Positions 16,233 through 25,737 are shown, numbered from the stretch's first letter. The stretch is 48,605 nucleotides of DNA from a bacterium EF100-94H03 bin56 (GCA_002238685.1 MPMV01000032.1:1-48605); one strand, 5' to 3'. Numbers and translations are program-made. Notes: generated by a model not told the origin, from the sequence alone.

Positions 16233-17098
16233 CGCAACCAATCAAGCGAGACCGAACTATCAAGGTGGTGAGTTGGAACATCGCCGGGAGGTGCAACCCG
16301 TGGTTTGAACTCGCGGAGATGGCCCGCCAGGGCGAGGCCGACCTTGCCTTGTTGCAGGAGGCAGGAAATCCGCCCGACGCAATTGCAAATCTATTCCGCT
16401 ATGAGAATGATCCCTTGGGACCGACGCTCTTGGATCGATGGCCTCTGGTCGTGCGATTGTCCAACAAGGTGGAAGTCGAGTGGTTCCGGCAAGTTCCCGC
16501 GATAGGATGGTGGCGTAACGACCGGGAAATCGAAGTGAGCGGCATTGGAACGATGGCGGTGGCGCGCGTGGTGCCGCGCGGACAGGCAGAAGAGACGTTT
16601 CTTGCCGTATCGATGTACGCTCGATGGACGCGGGCGCACCCGACTACCGGGGTGAGACCCGGACGCCACGCCGACCTTTCAGCCCACCGCATCCTCTCCG
16701 ATCTCCAAACCCTTATGGACTACCTGGACCCTTCCCGTTATCCCGGCATCCTCGCTGCCGGCGACCTGAACCTGCGCTATGGCGCAACGGAAGATCCGTG
16801 GTATGGGCGTGAGTGCCTCGTCTGGGAACGCTTCAAAACGCTTGGCCTTGAATTTCTCGGACCACAACTTCCGAACGGAAGTGCGACGTTGTGCACAGAC
16901 CCGGTATACCCGGAGAACACACGGGACGTACCGACCTTCTACACCGCCCAACAAAAGAAGCCGGCTGAGGCGAACCGCCAGCTTGACTACGCCTTCGCGT
17001 CCCGCGGGTTCCACGAGACGGTAACTGTGCGTGCGCTCAACAAAGTAGAGGAATGGGGATCGAGCGATCATTGCCGGCTGCTGATAGAAGTCGGTTGA
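16229..17098 (+). CDS. Endonuclease/exonuclease/phosphatase (EEP) family protein
   Basis: This 289-residue protein has the EEP fold motifs in order: VVSWNIAG (Asn17), LLQEAG (Glu44), AAGDLNLRYG (Asp179, Asn181), QLDYAFASRG and SDHCRLLIEVG (Asp280, His281). These are the metal and catalytic residues of Mg-dependent nucleases and phosphodiesterases related to exonuclease III and DNase I. The substrate cannot be told from sequence. It begins with GTG inside the stop of the 39-residue ORF and lies 400 bp downstream of sspA in the same direction, so it may be an accessory defence effector, an inference from location only. A housekeeping nuclease is unlikely in this accessory setting. Confidence 0.8.
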   Translation: MTQPIKRDRTIKVVSWNIAGRCNPWFELAEMARQGEADLALLQEAGNPPDAIANLFRYENDPLGPTLLDRWPLVVRLSNKVEVEWFRQVPAIGWWRNDREIEVSGIGTMAVARVVPRGQAEETFLAVSMYARWTRAHPTTGVRPGRHADLSAHRILSDLQTLMDYLDPSRYPGILAAGDLNLRYGATEDPWYGRECLVWERFKTLGLEFLGPQLPNGSATLCTDPVYPENTRDVPTFYTAQQKKPAEANRQLDYAFASRGFHETVTVRALNKVEEWGSSDHCRLLIEVG

Positions 17099-17237
17099 GT
17101 ATGACAGGCTGCGATGCCCTGTTGTCCGAAGCTCGACCCCAAGACCGACCGAATAGGCGCGCGCCGGAGCTTGCTCGTGCCCTGCTTCTTAGGCAACTCC
17201 CACGATAGCGATTCGCTGGGCAGTTCATTGTCGGCGA

Positions 17238-18374
17238 TCAACTCTCGGCAAAGCGCAGCATCCCGGAAATCACCTCCCCGATCCGTTCGGCAGCGGCCTC
17301 GGTTTCGCGGTCACCTGTGTGAGCGTAGTGCAGAGTCATGGTGGTCTGTCTGTGACCGAGAAGGCGTGCGACGACAGGCAGCGGCGTTCCCTGCATGACG
17401 GCATGACTGGCATATGTGTGACGAAGATCATGGAGACGGACATCTTCCAGACCAGCCTCCTCGCGAACCCGATACCATAGCGAGAGGCCGTTGTGGATTG
17501 GTCGCCTGCCATCTTTCGATGATGGAAAGAGATACTCCCTGCTGCCCTTCAATCGTCGTTCAAGGATGGAACGAGCCTCGGCGTTCAGGAACACGATTCT
17601 CGGTCCTGTCTTGCCGTCACGAAGCCGGAGTTGGCTTCCGTACACTTCGTCTTGGCGTAGGCGGACGATCTCGTTCTTGCGGCAGCCTGTGAAGAGAAGA
17701 AGCCTGATGATGTCGATCTGGCGGCGTTGGGACGGTCTGATCTTCCTGGCAATGGCATAACGATCAAGAACGCTGTGCAGCCGGTCGAGTTCTTCCCGTG
17801 AGAGAAATCGGGTGACCTTCTTGCGCGGGTTGGGCTTGATAGTCCGCGCCGGACTTGAGACTACGTGCCCGCAGACAACCGCGTGGTTGAAGATGTGCCG
17901 AAGGACTTGCAGGCAGAGGTTGGCGTTACCCGGCGCCGTGCTGCTGTATTCGTCGAACCACTTCGTCACTGCGATTGACGTGATGCGGTCAAGGCGCAGG
18001 TGACCGAATACCGGAAGAAGTCGTTTCTCAAGATGCCAGGTACGGTGTCGAATGGTCGACGGCTTGCACCGGTGAACCCAGGACTCACGCCATGGCCCGG
18101 CAACGAAGTCCCGGAAGAGCGGCGCCGCCGTCTTGTCCGGGATACTACCTGTCAACAGCGAGAGACTTGTCCGACGCGCCTGCCCGATTGTCATAAGCAT
18201 TGCGGGACCGAGCGACACCTTCCTCCCTTCACCGAAGTGAACGTAACTGCGGCCACCGGAGGGATACACCCTGACACCCAGCGAGGGCACCATGATGTCG
18301 CGGACCGAGTATTCGCGATTCCCGGGCCTGAGCCGCCGGACGAAGGCGTCGGTCAGTCGCCGCTTTCGGTTCAT
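17238..18374 (-). CDS. Tyrosine-family site-specific integrase, second of a tandem pair
   Basis: This 378-residue protein has an N-terminal SAM-like core-binding region and a C-terminal catalytic domain with the full set of residues: Arg in LFTGCRKNEIVRL, Lys in RDGKTGPR, HDLRHTYAS, LLGHRQTTM and the tyrosine in LHYAHT. It should be active. Its ATG overlaps the stop of the preceding integrase by four bases, so both are made from one message. Paired tyrosine recombinases of this sort are typical of genomic islands and transposon-like integrative elements, and this pair marks the right side of the defence-bearing accessory block. Confidence 0.92.
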   Translation of the reverse strand: MNRKRRLTDAFVRRLRPGNREYSVRDIMVPSLGVRVYPSGGRSYVHFGEGRKVSLGPAMLMTIGQARRTSLSLLTGSIPDKTAAPLFRDFVAGPWRESWVHRCKPSTIRHRTWHLEKRLLPVFGHLRLDRITSIAVTKWFDEYSSTAPGNANLCLQVLRHIFNHAVVCGHVVSSPARTIKPNPRKKVTRFLSREELDRLHSVLDRYAIARKIRPSQRRQIDIIRLLLFTGCRKNEIVRLRQDEVYGSQLRLRDGKTGPRIVFLNAEARSILERRLKGSREYLFPSSKDGRRPIHNGLSLWYRVREEAGLEDVRLHDLRHTYASHAVMQGTPLPVVARLLGHRQTTMTLHYAHTGDRETEAAAERIGEVISGMLRFAES

Positions 18375-19495
18375 GCCGCGGACCCTCCGAGAACGGCGCC
18401 GACGGTCTCGGCGGCTTCAGCGATCACGTCATGGGCGAGATGCGTGTATTTCAGGGTCGTGCCGGGATCGTTGTGGCCGAGCAGCCGGCCGACGGTGACG
18501 ACATTCTCTCCCCTCATGACGGCAATGCTGGCAAATGTGTGTCGCAGATCGTGCAACCGGGCATCGTGCAGGCCGAGCTCGGACCGCAGACGAGTCCAGA
18601 AACTCTCAACCGCTGACTTGCCGACCGACCTCCCCGTTCTGCTTGACGGGAAGACCCACGGTGACGTCCGTGGCTGTTCCTCGAGAATCCGCCGTGCCGG
18701 GGATGACAGCCAGACCATGCGCGGACCGATCTTGCTGTCCGCAAGATGGAGATGGCCTTCCCGGTACTCCTTCCAGCGCAATGTCATGATTTCGCGCCCA
18801 CGGCACCCGGTCAGCAACAGCAGACGGATGATGGCCACGTACATCGGGTGATCGCTCTCGTGGTGTGTCAGAACCCTTCCGAGCCGGCGAATCTCGTCTT
18901 CCGAGAGGAACCGCTCCCGTCCCTTGCGCCTGTAACGCCTGATGCCGCGGCAGGGATTGCTTCCCTCGGGCCGGTACCCGTAGGTCTCCGCACAGGTCAT
19001 GATGACGGAAAGGACCGGCGCCGACCGGTCGGCTGCCACGGGCGTATTGTGAAGCGAGGCGAACCACTCCCTGACATCGGCGTTTGTGATGCCGGTGATC
19101 GGCCGTCCCCGGAACCAGGGCAGGATCTGGTTGGCGTAGTAGCCCCGGTTCACCGCGAGTGTCCGGGGCTTCCAGTTCCTCCCGTAGCGGCGAAACACTT
19201 CCTCGGCGACCACCTCGAAGGGAAGTTCCTGCGACGAAGCCTGCTCGTCGCTCCGGATTGCGGCGAGCATCGTCCGCGCCCGCTCGCGGGCATCGTCTGG
19301 TCTCATGTCGTCGGCATCGCCGACGATCTTCCAGATTCTCTGTCCCTCGAACTGGGTTGCAATGAAAAAACACTTGCGACCGGTCGGGTAGGCGCGGACA
19401 CCGAAACCCTTGAGACCGGCGTCCCGGATATCCCGGTTGGCCTTCCGTGGCCGGAGAGCCTCGACGCGCGCCTGAGTGAGTCGTGTTGTGGCCAT
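18371..19495 (-). CDS. Tyrosine-family site-specific integrase, first of a tandem pair
   Basis: The product is 374 residues with the start set at 19495 because of a strong GGGGGG ribosome site 5-10 nt upstream; the frame runs on to 19561 without one. Catalytic residues are Arg in LLTGCRGREIM, Lys in ADSKIGPR, HDLRHTFAS, LLGHNDPGT and the tyrosine in LKYTHL. It is about as long as its downstream partner and shares layout but not close sequence, so the pair did not arise by recent duplication. The element end (att site) probably lies between 19496 and the puuD-like gene, where a small GCACCG/CGGTGC hairpin is visible near 19600. No tRNA gene is seen there. Confidence 0.92.
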   Translation of the reverse strand: MATTRLTQARVEALRPRKANRDIRDAGLKGFGVRAYPTGRKCFFIATQFEGQRIWKIVGDADDMRPDDARERARTMLAAIRSDEQASSQELPFEVVAEEVFRRYGRNWKPRTLAVNRGYYANQILPWFRGRPITGITNADVREWFASLHNTPVAADRSAPVLSVIMTCAETYGYRPEGSNPCRGIRRYRRKGRERFLSEDEIRRLGRVLTHHESDHPMYVAIIRLLLLTGCRGREIMTLRWKEYREGHLHLADSKIGPRMVWLSSPARRILEEQPRTSPWVFPSSRTGRSVGKSAVESFWTRLRSELGLHDARLHDLRHTFASIAVMRGENVVTVGRLLGHNDPGTTLKYTHLAHDVIAEAAETVGAVLGGSAA

Positions 19496-19759
19496 GGATC
19501 CCCCCTTGCCTTGAGTTGCAGACACGGGAAAATCCGTCGCGGAATCGTCCCGTAGTTGCATCGGAGAGAGGGAAAATAGGGCGTTATTTCGTTAGTTTAG
19601 CACCGCCGGTGCGTTCCAGGGTGTGTTCCATGCAACCGCGGTCGACATGAGGCGACGAGGATAGACCGCCTGGACAGGCAGCCGGCAGTCGAGCAGGCCG
19701 GCTGCCCGCCATCCCGGAGCGTATTGGGTGGTGCAATACCCCGAGAGGATCTCGGGCCG

Positions 19760-20527
19760 CTACGGTCGCTGGTGGTCCCGCAGTGCCCGACCGAATGCTT
19801 CGAAGAGAGCCCGGTTGACGGGATTGGTCTCCGGGTCGTACTCGGCGTGCCACTGCACTCCCAGCGCGAACGCAGGGGCATCGGCAATGCGAATGGCCTC
19901 GATGGTGTCGTCCTCCGCCACGCCCTCGACGATCACGCGGTCCCCCGGCTCTACGATGCACTGACCATGGAGCGAATTGACGCGTATGATCCGACTGCCA
20001 AGAATCTCCTCGAACACGCCTCCCGGTGTGAAGCGGACTTCGTGCCTGTCCGCAAACACGACCCCCGGGTCGGGATGGACTTCCCCGTTCTCAAGCCGGG
20101 GAGCCCGGTGATTCAGCCGCCCCGGCAGATCGCCGGTTTCGGGGTGAAGAACGCTCCCGAAGGCCACGCCGAGTTCCTGGATGCCACGGCACAGACCGAA
20201 GATCGGCACGCCCCTGGCGACACAGGCCTGTGCCACGGACAACGCCACCGTATCCCTTTCCCGGTCGTAGGGTTCGTGGCTCGGGTGAGGATCGACATTG
20301 AAACAGGAAGGATGAACGTTGGCGCGGGCCCCGGTGAGCAGGATTCCGTCAACGGCGTCAACCAGCGAGGCCACATCGGTGATGTCGGGTGCTCCGGCGA
20401 ACATCAACGGCAGGGCACCGGCAACCTCCGCCACGGCGGCAAGGTTCTTCTCCCCGGTCATCTGGGTCACGTAGTGATCACCGAAGAGATGCCTGGAGCC
20501 GATGACGCCGACGAGAGGTCTCTTCAT
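19760..20527 (-). CDS. Gamma-glutamyl-gamma-aminobutyrate hydrolase family (PuuD-like) class-I amidotransferase
   Basis: This 255-residue class-I glutamine-amidotransferase-type hydrolase has the nucleophile elbow FGLCRGIQELGVAFG and the histidine/glutamate dyad in GVQWHAEYDP. PuuD removes glutamate from gamma-glutamyl-GABA in the glutamylated putrescine pathway; related enzymes act on other gamma-glutamyl amines. The two class-III aminotransferases that follow upstream on the same strand support an amine-catabolic role. It is the first gene outside the integrase-bounded island and matches the GC-rich chromosomal background. Confidence 0.85.
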   Translation of the reverse strand: MKRPLVGVIGSRHLFGDHYVTQMTGEKNLAAVAEVAGALPLMFAGAPDITDVASLVDAVDGILLTGARANVHPSCFNVDPHPSHEPYDRERDTVALSVAQACVARGVPIFGLCRGIQELGVAFGSVLHPETGDLPGRLNHRAPRLENGEVHPDPGVVFADRHEVRFTPGGVFEEILGSRIIRVNSLHGQCIVEPGDRVIVEGVAEDDTIEAIRIADAPAFALGVQWHAEYDPETNPVNRALFEAFGRALRDHQRP

Positions 20528-20702
20528 CGTTGGGTCTGGTTCCTCCCTGTTGCGCCATGGGTCCGCCGGAGACGCAAGAGGGGTTCGTAAGGCGGGAACG
20601 GGCGCGTGTCCACCCGATCTTCAAGGTTTGACACACACCGACGGCCGATCCCTGGCCCACGCGACAAGAGGGACATCCGATCTGACCTGGTTCCGGAGGG
20701 TT

Positions 20703-22085
20703 TCAGGCAATCTCCGAGGCGAACCGGTCCTCCGTCTCGGTGAGGCTCTCGTCGATGATCCCGACGATGGAATCAATCTCGTCCCTGGTGATGACCAGCG
20801 GCGGACCGAGATGGATTTCGCCCCAGACCCGGGTCAGCAGACCGCGGTCGCGGATGCGCGCCGCGAGGTCCTTCGTGAAGGCGTGGGTTGCGCCCCACGC
20901 CTTGCGTGTCGTCCTGTCCTTCACGAGGTCGACGCAGCACATCAACCCGATGCCGCGCACGTCACCAACCGTGGGATGAGATTCAAGGGTTTGCAAACCC
21001 TCCATGAGGTAGGCGCCGCTCTGGGCGCTGCGCTCCACGAGATTCTCGTCCTCGATGATCTGGATGTTCCGCAGGGCGGCGGCGGAGGCCACCGCGTGCC
21101 CGCCGAACGTGAGCAGGTGCTCGATGGGCTTTCCTTCTCCGGTGAATCCCTCGAAGACCTCCTCGCGCGCCATCACGCCTGCTATCGGCGCATACCCGCT
21201 CGACAGGCCCTTGGCGATGGTCATCAGGTCGGGCACAACGCCGAAGTGCTCGCCGGCGAACATCTTGCCGGTGCGTCCGAAACCGTTGATCACCTCGTCC
21301 ATGATCAGGAAGACGCCGTGGCGGTCGCAGATGTCGCGCAGCATCTGCCAGTAGCGGGGTGACGGCACGTGGTTGCCGTTGGAGGTTGACACCGGCTCGC
21401 CGATCACCGCGGCAACGGTCTCCGGTCCCTGGTTCTCGATTTCCTGCTCGACATAGCACGCGCACATCAGATCGCCGTCCTCACCCGTCAGACCAAAGTC
21501 GTTGCGGTAGCGGTTGGGCGAGGGCACATGGCTGACACCGTACATGAAGGGGCCATGGTACTTCTCGACACGTGACGCGGTGAGGCTCATCGCGCCGTGG
21601 GTCATGCCGTGGTAGGAACCGCGCCGGGCGATGATCTTGTAGCGCCTCGGGAACCCGCGCATGGCCTGGGCCTGGCGGGCGATCTTGATCGCAGTTTCCA
21701 CCGCCTCGGAACCGCCCGAGACAAGAAAGACGCGCGACAGGTCGCCTGGCGTGATATCGGCGAGTTTGACGGCAAGGCGGACCGCCTGATCGTTGCTGCA
21801 GGTCGAGGCGGCCGTATAGGCGACGCGTCCGGCCTGTTCGGCCATGACCTCGCCAATCTCCCGCCGGCCGTGGCCGGCGTTGACGACGAAGAGTCCGGAG
21901 AGGCCGTCAAGATAGGCCCGGCCGCGCACGTCCCAGAGCGTTGATCCCTCGCCGCGGGCAAACACCCGCATGCCCTCCTGCTCGGTCAGCTCTTCCCAGT
22001 TCTCTTCGGAGCCGTGGAACCATAGGTGACGCGCCGCCTCCTTCTCCACCTCATGCATCGTCTCCGGGAAACCGTGTTGGGCCAT
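20703..22085 (-). CDS. Class-III omega-aminotransferase, copy 1
   Basis: This is a PLP-dependent class-III aminotransferase of about 460 residues. Recognisable parts are [19 protein letters not shown] (cofactor-phosphate region), the YHGMTHGAMSLT segment, [13 protein letters not shown] with the PLP-binding Asp, and the Schiff-base Lys in TIAKGLSSGYAP. The family typically moves an amino group from polyamines, beta-alanine or GABA-like donors to pyruvate; the exact substrate cannot be read. The start at 22085 has AAAGGA upstream. It is nearly identical along its whole length to the next gene. Confidence 0.9.
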   Translation of the reverse strand: MAQHGFPETMHEVEKEAARHLWFHGSEENWEELTEQEGMRVFARGEGSTLWDVRGRAYLDGLSGLFVVNAGHGRREIGEVMAEQAGRVAYTAASTCSNDQAVRLAVKLADITPGDLSRVFLVSGGSEAVETAIKIARQAQAMRGFPRRYKIIARRGSYHGMTHGAMSLTASRVEKYHGPFMYGVSHVPSPNRYRNDFGLTGEDGDLMCACYVEQEIENQGPETVAAVIGEPVSTSNGNHVPSPRYWQMLRDICDRHGVFLIMDEVINGFGRTGKMFAGEHFGVVPDLMTIAKGLSSGYAPIAGVMAREEVFEGFTGEGKPIEHLLTFGGHAVASAAALRNIQIIEDENLVERSAQSGAYLMEGLQTLESHPTVGDVRGIGLMCCVDLVKDRTTRKAWGATHAFTKDLAARIRDRGLLTRVWGEIHLGPPLVITRDEIDSIVGIIDESLTETEDRFASEIA

Positions 22086-22361
22086 GATCAAGTCCTTTCT
22101 TCCTGCCTCTCAGGCGCAGACATACCGTGCACCGTCAGCACAACCCTACAGTAGCGGCGACGTCCACGGAACGCCGCTCGTCATGTGCCCTTGAGCGCAA
22201 CCGGCGGCTCGTTTCGTATCCCTGCGAAGGACACTGGCCACCATTGCGACCATGGACGAGCAACCCGCTCCGAACGCAATAGGCGACGAAGCCTGGTGTG
22301 AACAGGAAGCGGCGGCGGTGGGCAAGGAGGATGGGCCGTCCTGACGTAGGTCCGAGATGTG

Positions 22362-23744
22362 TCAGGCGATTTCGGAGGCGAACCGGTTCTCTGTCTCGGT
22401 GAGGCTCTCGCCGATGATTCCGATGATGGAATCGATCTCGTCCCTGGTGATGACCAGCGGCGGACCGAGATGAAGGACACCCCAGACCCGGGTCAGCAGG
22501 CCGCGGTCGCGGATGCGCTCCGCAAGGTCCTTCGTGAAGGCATGGGTCCAGCCCCAGGACTCCCTTGTCTCCCTGTTCTTCACCAGTTCGACGCTGCACA
22601 TCAGGCCGATGCCGCGGACATCGCCGACGGTGGGATGGGACTCAAGGGTGTGCAGGCCCTCCATGAGGTAGGCGCCGCTCCTGGCGCTGCGTTCAACGAG
22701 ATCCTCGTCCTCGATGATCTGGATGTTCCGCAGGGCGGCAGCCGACGCCACCGCGTGGCCGCCGAATGTGAGCAGGTGCTCGATCGGCTTGCCGTCTCCG
22801 GTAAACCCCTCGAAGACCTCCCCGCGCACGATCACACCACCGATCGGCGCATAGCCGCTCGAAAAGCCCTTGGCGATGACCATCATGTCGGGCACGACAC
22901 CGAAGTGTTCGGCGGCAAACATCTTGCCGGTCCGGCCGAAGCCGTTGATCGCCTCGTCCATGATCAGGAAGACGCCGTACCGGTCGCAGATATCGCGAAG
23001 CATCTGCCAGTAGCGGGGCGACGGCACGTGGTTGCCGTTGGAGACCGAGACCGGTTCGCCGATCACCGCAGCGACGGTTTCCGGCCCCTGGTGTATGATT
23101 TCCTGCTCCACATAGCGAGCGCACATGAGATCCCCGTCCTCACCCGCAAGACCGAAATCGTTGTGGTAGCGGTTGGGTGAGGGCACGTGGCTGACGCCGT
23201 ACATGAAGGGTCCATGGAACTTCTCGACACGCGCCGCGGTGAGGCTCATCGCGCCCAGGGTCATGCCGTGATAGGAGCCACGCCGTGCGATGATCTTGTG
23301 ACGACCCTGAAACCCGCGCATCGCCTGGGCCTGCCGGGCGATCTTGATCGCCGATTCCACGGCCTCGGAGCCGCCCGAGACAAGGAAAACGCGCGAAAGG
23401 TCGCCTGGCGTGATGCCGGAGAGTTTGCCTGCAAGGCGGACCGCAGCATCGTTGCTGCAGGTCGATGCGGCGGAATAGGCGATTCGCCCGGCCTGTTCGG
23501 CCATGGCCTCGCCGATCTCCCGCCTGCCGTGACCGGCGTTGACGACGAAGAGCCCGGAGAGGCCGTCAAGATAGGCCCTGCCGCGGACGTCCCAGATTGT
23601 CGATCCCTCGCCGCGGGCAAACACGCGCATGCCTTCGTGTTCCGTCAGTTCCTCCCAGCTCTCTTCAGGCCCGTGGAACCAGAGGTGGCGCGCCGCAGTT
23701 TTCTCCAGGTCATGCAGCGTCCCCGGGAGATTGAAATCGTCCAT
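22362..23744 (-). CDS. Class-III omega-aminotransferase, copy 2
   Basis: This product is about 460 residues with the same motifs as copy 1 ([56 protein letters not shown]). By eye roughly nine residues in ten agree. Differences cluster in the N-terminus ([16 protein letters not shown] against AQHGFPETMHEVEKEA), around position 380 and at a few surface positions; the Val-to-Ala change beside the PLP aspartate may tune specificity. The start at 23744 is preceded by AGGA. The upstream segment is also duplicated, so the two may be expressed alike. Confidence 0.9.
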   Translation of the reverse strand: MDDFNLPGTLHDLEKTAARHLWFHGPEESWEELTEHEGMRVFARGEGSTIWDVRGRAYLDGLSGLFVVNAGHGRREIGEAMAEQAGRIAYSAASTCSNDAAVRLAGKLSGITPGDLSRVFLVSGGSEAVESAIKIARQAQAMRGFQGRHKIIARRGSYHGMTLGAMSLTAARVEKFHGPFMYGVSHVPSPNRYHNDFGLAGEDGDLMCARYVEQEIIHQGPETVAAVIGEPVSVSNGNHVPSPRYWQMLRDICDRYGVFLIMDEAINGFGRTGKMFAAEHFGVVPDMMVIAKGFSSGYAPIGGVIVRGEVFEGFTGDGKPIEHLLTFGGHAVASAAALRNIQIIEDEDLVERSARSGAYLMEGLHTLESHPTVGDVRGIGLMCSVELVKNRETRESWGWTHAFTKDLAERIRDRGLLTRVWGVLHLGPPLVITRDEIDSIIGIIGESLTETENRFASEIA

Positions 23745-23942
23745 GACCCAGTCCTTCCTGCCTTCTTGCGGACACATGCCGTGCACCGTCGGCGCAATCC
23801 TACCGCCGGGCCACTGTGCACGAAATGCCGCACGTCATTCGGAAGGTTTTGCTCTTGAGCACAACTGGTGGATCGGAGCGCGTTCCTGCCCTGGACGCCG
23901 GCGACTTCGGTCCCCTGGCGAGGATGAACCAAAGGGGAGGCG

Positions 23943-24206
23943 CTACCCTTCCGGGGCGAACGGACTGACGATAACGAGGCTGTCGATCCGACAGCCGTCC
24001 TGGAGGTCTTCGGTAAAGAGAGTTTCGCATCGCGCCTGGAGCGCCGAAGCGACAATCAGGGAATCGTAGAAGCTGAAGCCATGGGCAGCGGCCAGTTCCA
24101 TGGCGGTTTCATGCGTTTCGATATCCAAGGGTCGAATCGAGTCGAACAGTTCGCGCGCATCCGCGACCGCCGCTGCAACGATGTTCCACTCCAGCCGGAA
24201 CTTCCG
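23943..24206 (-). pseudogene. C-terminal fragment of a PIN-domain (VapC-type) toxin
   Basis: The frame encodes the last ~87 residues of a PIN toxin: IRPLDIETHETAMELAAAHG, SFYDSLIVASALQARCETLF, TEDLQDG and VSPFAPEG. It carries the third and fourth acidic positions of the nuclease but lacks the N-terminal DTNVL-type motif. Coding similarity stops exactly at the tRNA-like repeat starting at 24207. The extra N-terminal residues of the ORF, up to 24326, are translated repeat and islet sequence, not PIN. It is probably inactive. No cognate antitoxin is visible on this side. Confidence 0.75.
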
Positions 24207-24241
24207 CTTAGTGCTCGGTGGTTCGATTGCGCCCCTGGCCA
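24207..24241 (+). repeat. Left copy of tRNA-Phe 3'-end direct repeat (att-like)
   Basis: This 35-bp stretch ends in the T-arm and acceptor-stem sequence GGTTCGATTGCGCCCCTGGC and matches 27295-27328 with one substitution and one extra C. It marks the point where the PIN gene is cut. Orientation is the same as the right copy. Confidence 0.75.
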
Positions 24242-24340
24242 GCATTGACTCCTCCGGTAGTCCAATCACTATCTGCATACGGCCACTTTGGCGGGTGGTA
24301 CAATCGGTTCCATTCCACTTCGTCACAAAGGAAACAGCAC

Positions 24341-25099
24341 ATGCCCATTTACCAGGGCTCAGCGCCGAACATTTGGAGTCACCTCTGGGGAGATGGGTTC
24401 ATGTCGCCCGGTGGCGAGAGAAACCGGGCGATGCTTTTTGGTGATCGCGATATCAAAGGAAAACGGCTGCTGGACATCGGTTGCGGGGGCGGTGGCCCCG
24501 GTCTCAAGCTGGTCGAGGAACGTGGCGTGGAGCTGGTCGGTATCGACGCCGAGCCCTTAATGGTAGAGGACGCCCGACGACGGGCTAAGGAGCGCGGGCT
24601 CGAGGGTCGCGCCGAGTTTCATCTGGTGGATCCCGGGCCGTTTGGTTTTGCCGACAGCTCTTTCGACATCACCATGAACAACGGCGGTGCGCTCATGTAC
24701 ACCGAAGACAAGCTCTCCATGATCAAGGAGTGTTATCGGGTGCTTAAACCGAGCGGTCTGATCGCTTGTTACGACTGGATGTCGCGTGAGGTCGAGCAAA
24801 GCGAGGACTTCGCGTCGGTGGTCGGGGATAAGGTCTTCTTGATGCCGCTCGAGCACCACGGCGAGCTCTTACGCGAGGCCGGTTTTATCGACGTCGAGCT
24901 CGCCGATGACTCCGACTGGTACCGTGAAGAGATCAAGGAGGAATGCCGCAAGATTCGCGAGGACTCCTGGGATGAGCTCTGCGAGCGGTTCGGCGAGGAG
25001 GTACTCGATGACTTCATCAACTTGTGGACCGGTTTAGCCCGGATTGTCGGGAGCGGTGAGCTGCGTACGACCTACTTCCACGCCACCAAACCCTCCTGA
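24341..25099 (+). CDS. Class-I SAM-dependent methyltransferase
   Basis: The product is 252 residues from the ATG at 24341, with AGGAAA upstream; the frame is open to 24218 only through the repeat. It has the SAM-binding motif RLLDIGCGGGGPGLKL, an acidic end of strand 2 (VGIDAEP), DPGPFGFADSSFD, and ECYRVLKPSGLIACYDWMS. The MSPGG start and the VDPGP-loop resemble phosphoethanolamine/gamma-tocopherol-type N- or C-methyltransferases. The methyl acceptor is unknown. It is the first gene of the islet and may modify a small molecule together with the downstream oxygenase. Confidence 0.85.
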   Translation: MPIYQGSAPNIWSHLWGDGFMSPGGERNRAMLFGDRDIKGKRLLDIGCGGGGPGLKLVEERGVELVGIDAEPLMVEDARRRAKERGLEGRAEFHLVDPGPFGFADSSFDITMNNGGALMYTEDKLSMIKECYRVLKPSGLIACYDWMSREVEQSEDFASVVGDKVFLMPLEHHGELLREAGFIDVELADDSDWYREEIKEECRKIREDSWDELCERFGEEVLDDFINLWTGLARIVGSGELRTTYFHATKPS

Positions 25100-25212
25100 A
25101 CCGGCTGGTCAGAAAGAGGAAACACGCGCGGGTGAACGCCGCCAGGCTCTAGCCTCAGGGTATATTGGCGGACAGCGACGAAGCTTGGTCAGTTCTTTTT
25201 TAGGAGCGTGTC

Positions 25213-25698
25213 ATGGAAAAAGACAGCAAGCCTGCAACCGGCGGTTGCCAATGCGGCGCCGTTCGATTCGAAGCCTGCCGGCGTCTCACCGGTGCTTTCA
25301 TTTGTCACTGCCGCATGTGTCAGCGCTCGACTGCCAGTGCATTCTCCGTCAATACGCTATACCCGCGCGACGCATTCAAGCTGACGGGCGATATCCGATG
25401 GTATGCCTCCTCGGATATCGCGGACAGAGGGTTTTGCCCTAACTGCGGCACATCAGTGGTGATCCGCTACCACGCGCCGGAGTGGAGCGGGTGGTTTGCG
25501 GTTTCGGTGATAGCCCATGACGATCCGGAGTCGATTCCGGCCGAGGCCCACGTGGGGGTTGAAAGCAAGCTCTCCTGGCTCAACGTCGATGACGGCCTGC
25601 CGTGCATAACCTACCCCGAAACCTTCCTCGAGGACATCGGGGCGGATGACAACAAGATCTTCCACCTGGTCAACGAGATGAGTACACGCGAACCATGA
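25213..25698 (+). CDS. GFA-family (glutathione-dependent formaldehyde-activating-like) zinc protein
   Basis: This 161-residue protein has the family cysteines in order: GGCQCGAVRF (12, 14), CHCRMCQ (31, 33, 36) and FCPNCGTSV. It is a beta-rich CENP-V/GFA domain that binds two zinc ions. Most members are uncharacterised; GFA itself promotes S-hydroxymethylglutathione formation. AGGAGCG lies just upstream of the ATG. It is 113 bp downstream of the methyltransferase in the same direction. Confidence 0.9.
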   Translation: MEKDSKPATGGCQCGAVRFEACRRLTGAFICHCRMCQRSTASAFSVNTLYPRDAFKLTGDIRWYASSDIADRGFCPNCGTSVVIRYHAPEWSGWFAVSVIAHDDPESIPAEAHVGVESKLSWLNVDDGLPCITYPETFLEDIGADDNKIFHLVNEMSTREP

Positions 25699-25737
25699 GT
25701 ACGATCTCACTCGTGAGAGTGATAGCAGTGTTCCGGG

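Larger units (their letters stand above)
20703..23870 (-). repeat. Tandem segmental duplication of aminotransferase gene plus upstream DNA
   Basis: Units 20703 to about 22200 and 22362 to about 23870 are homologous in coding and upstream sequence. Both leaders contain a CCGTGCACCGTC block followed by a CAA.CCTAC block in the same spacing, and a TCTTGAGC or CTTGAGC block further up. Nucleotide drift shows the duplication is not recent. Confidence 0.7.
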
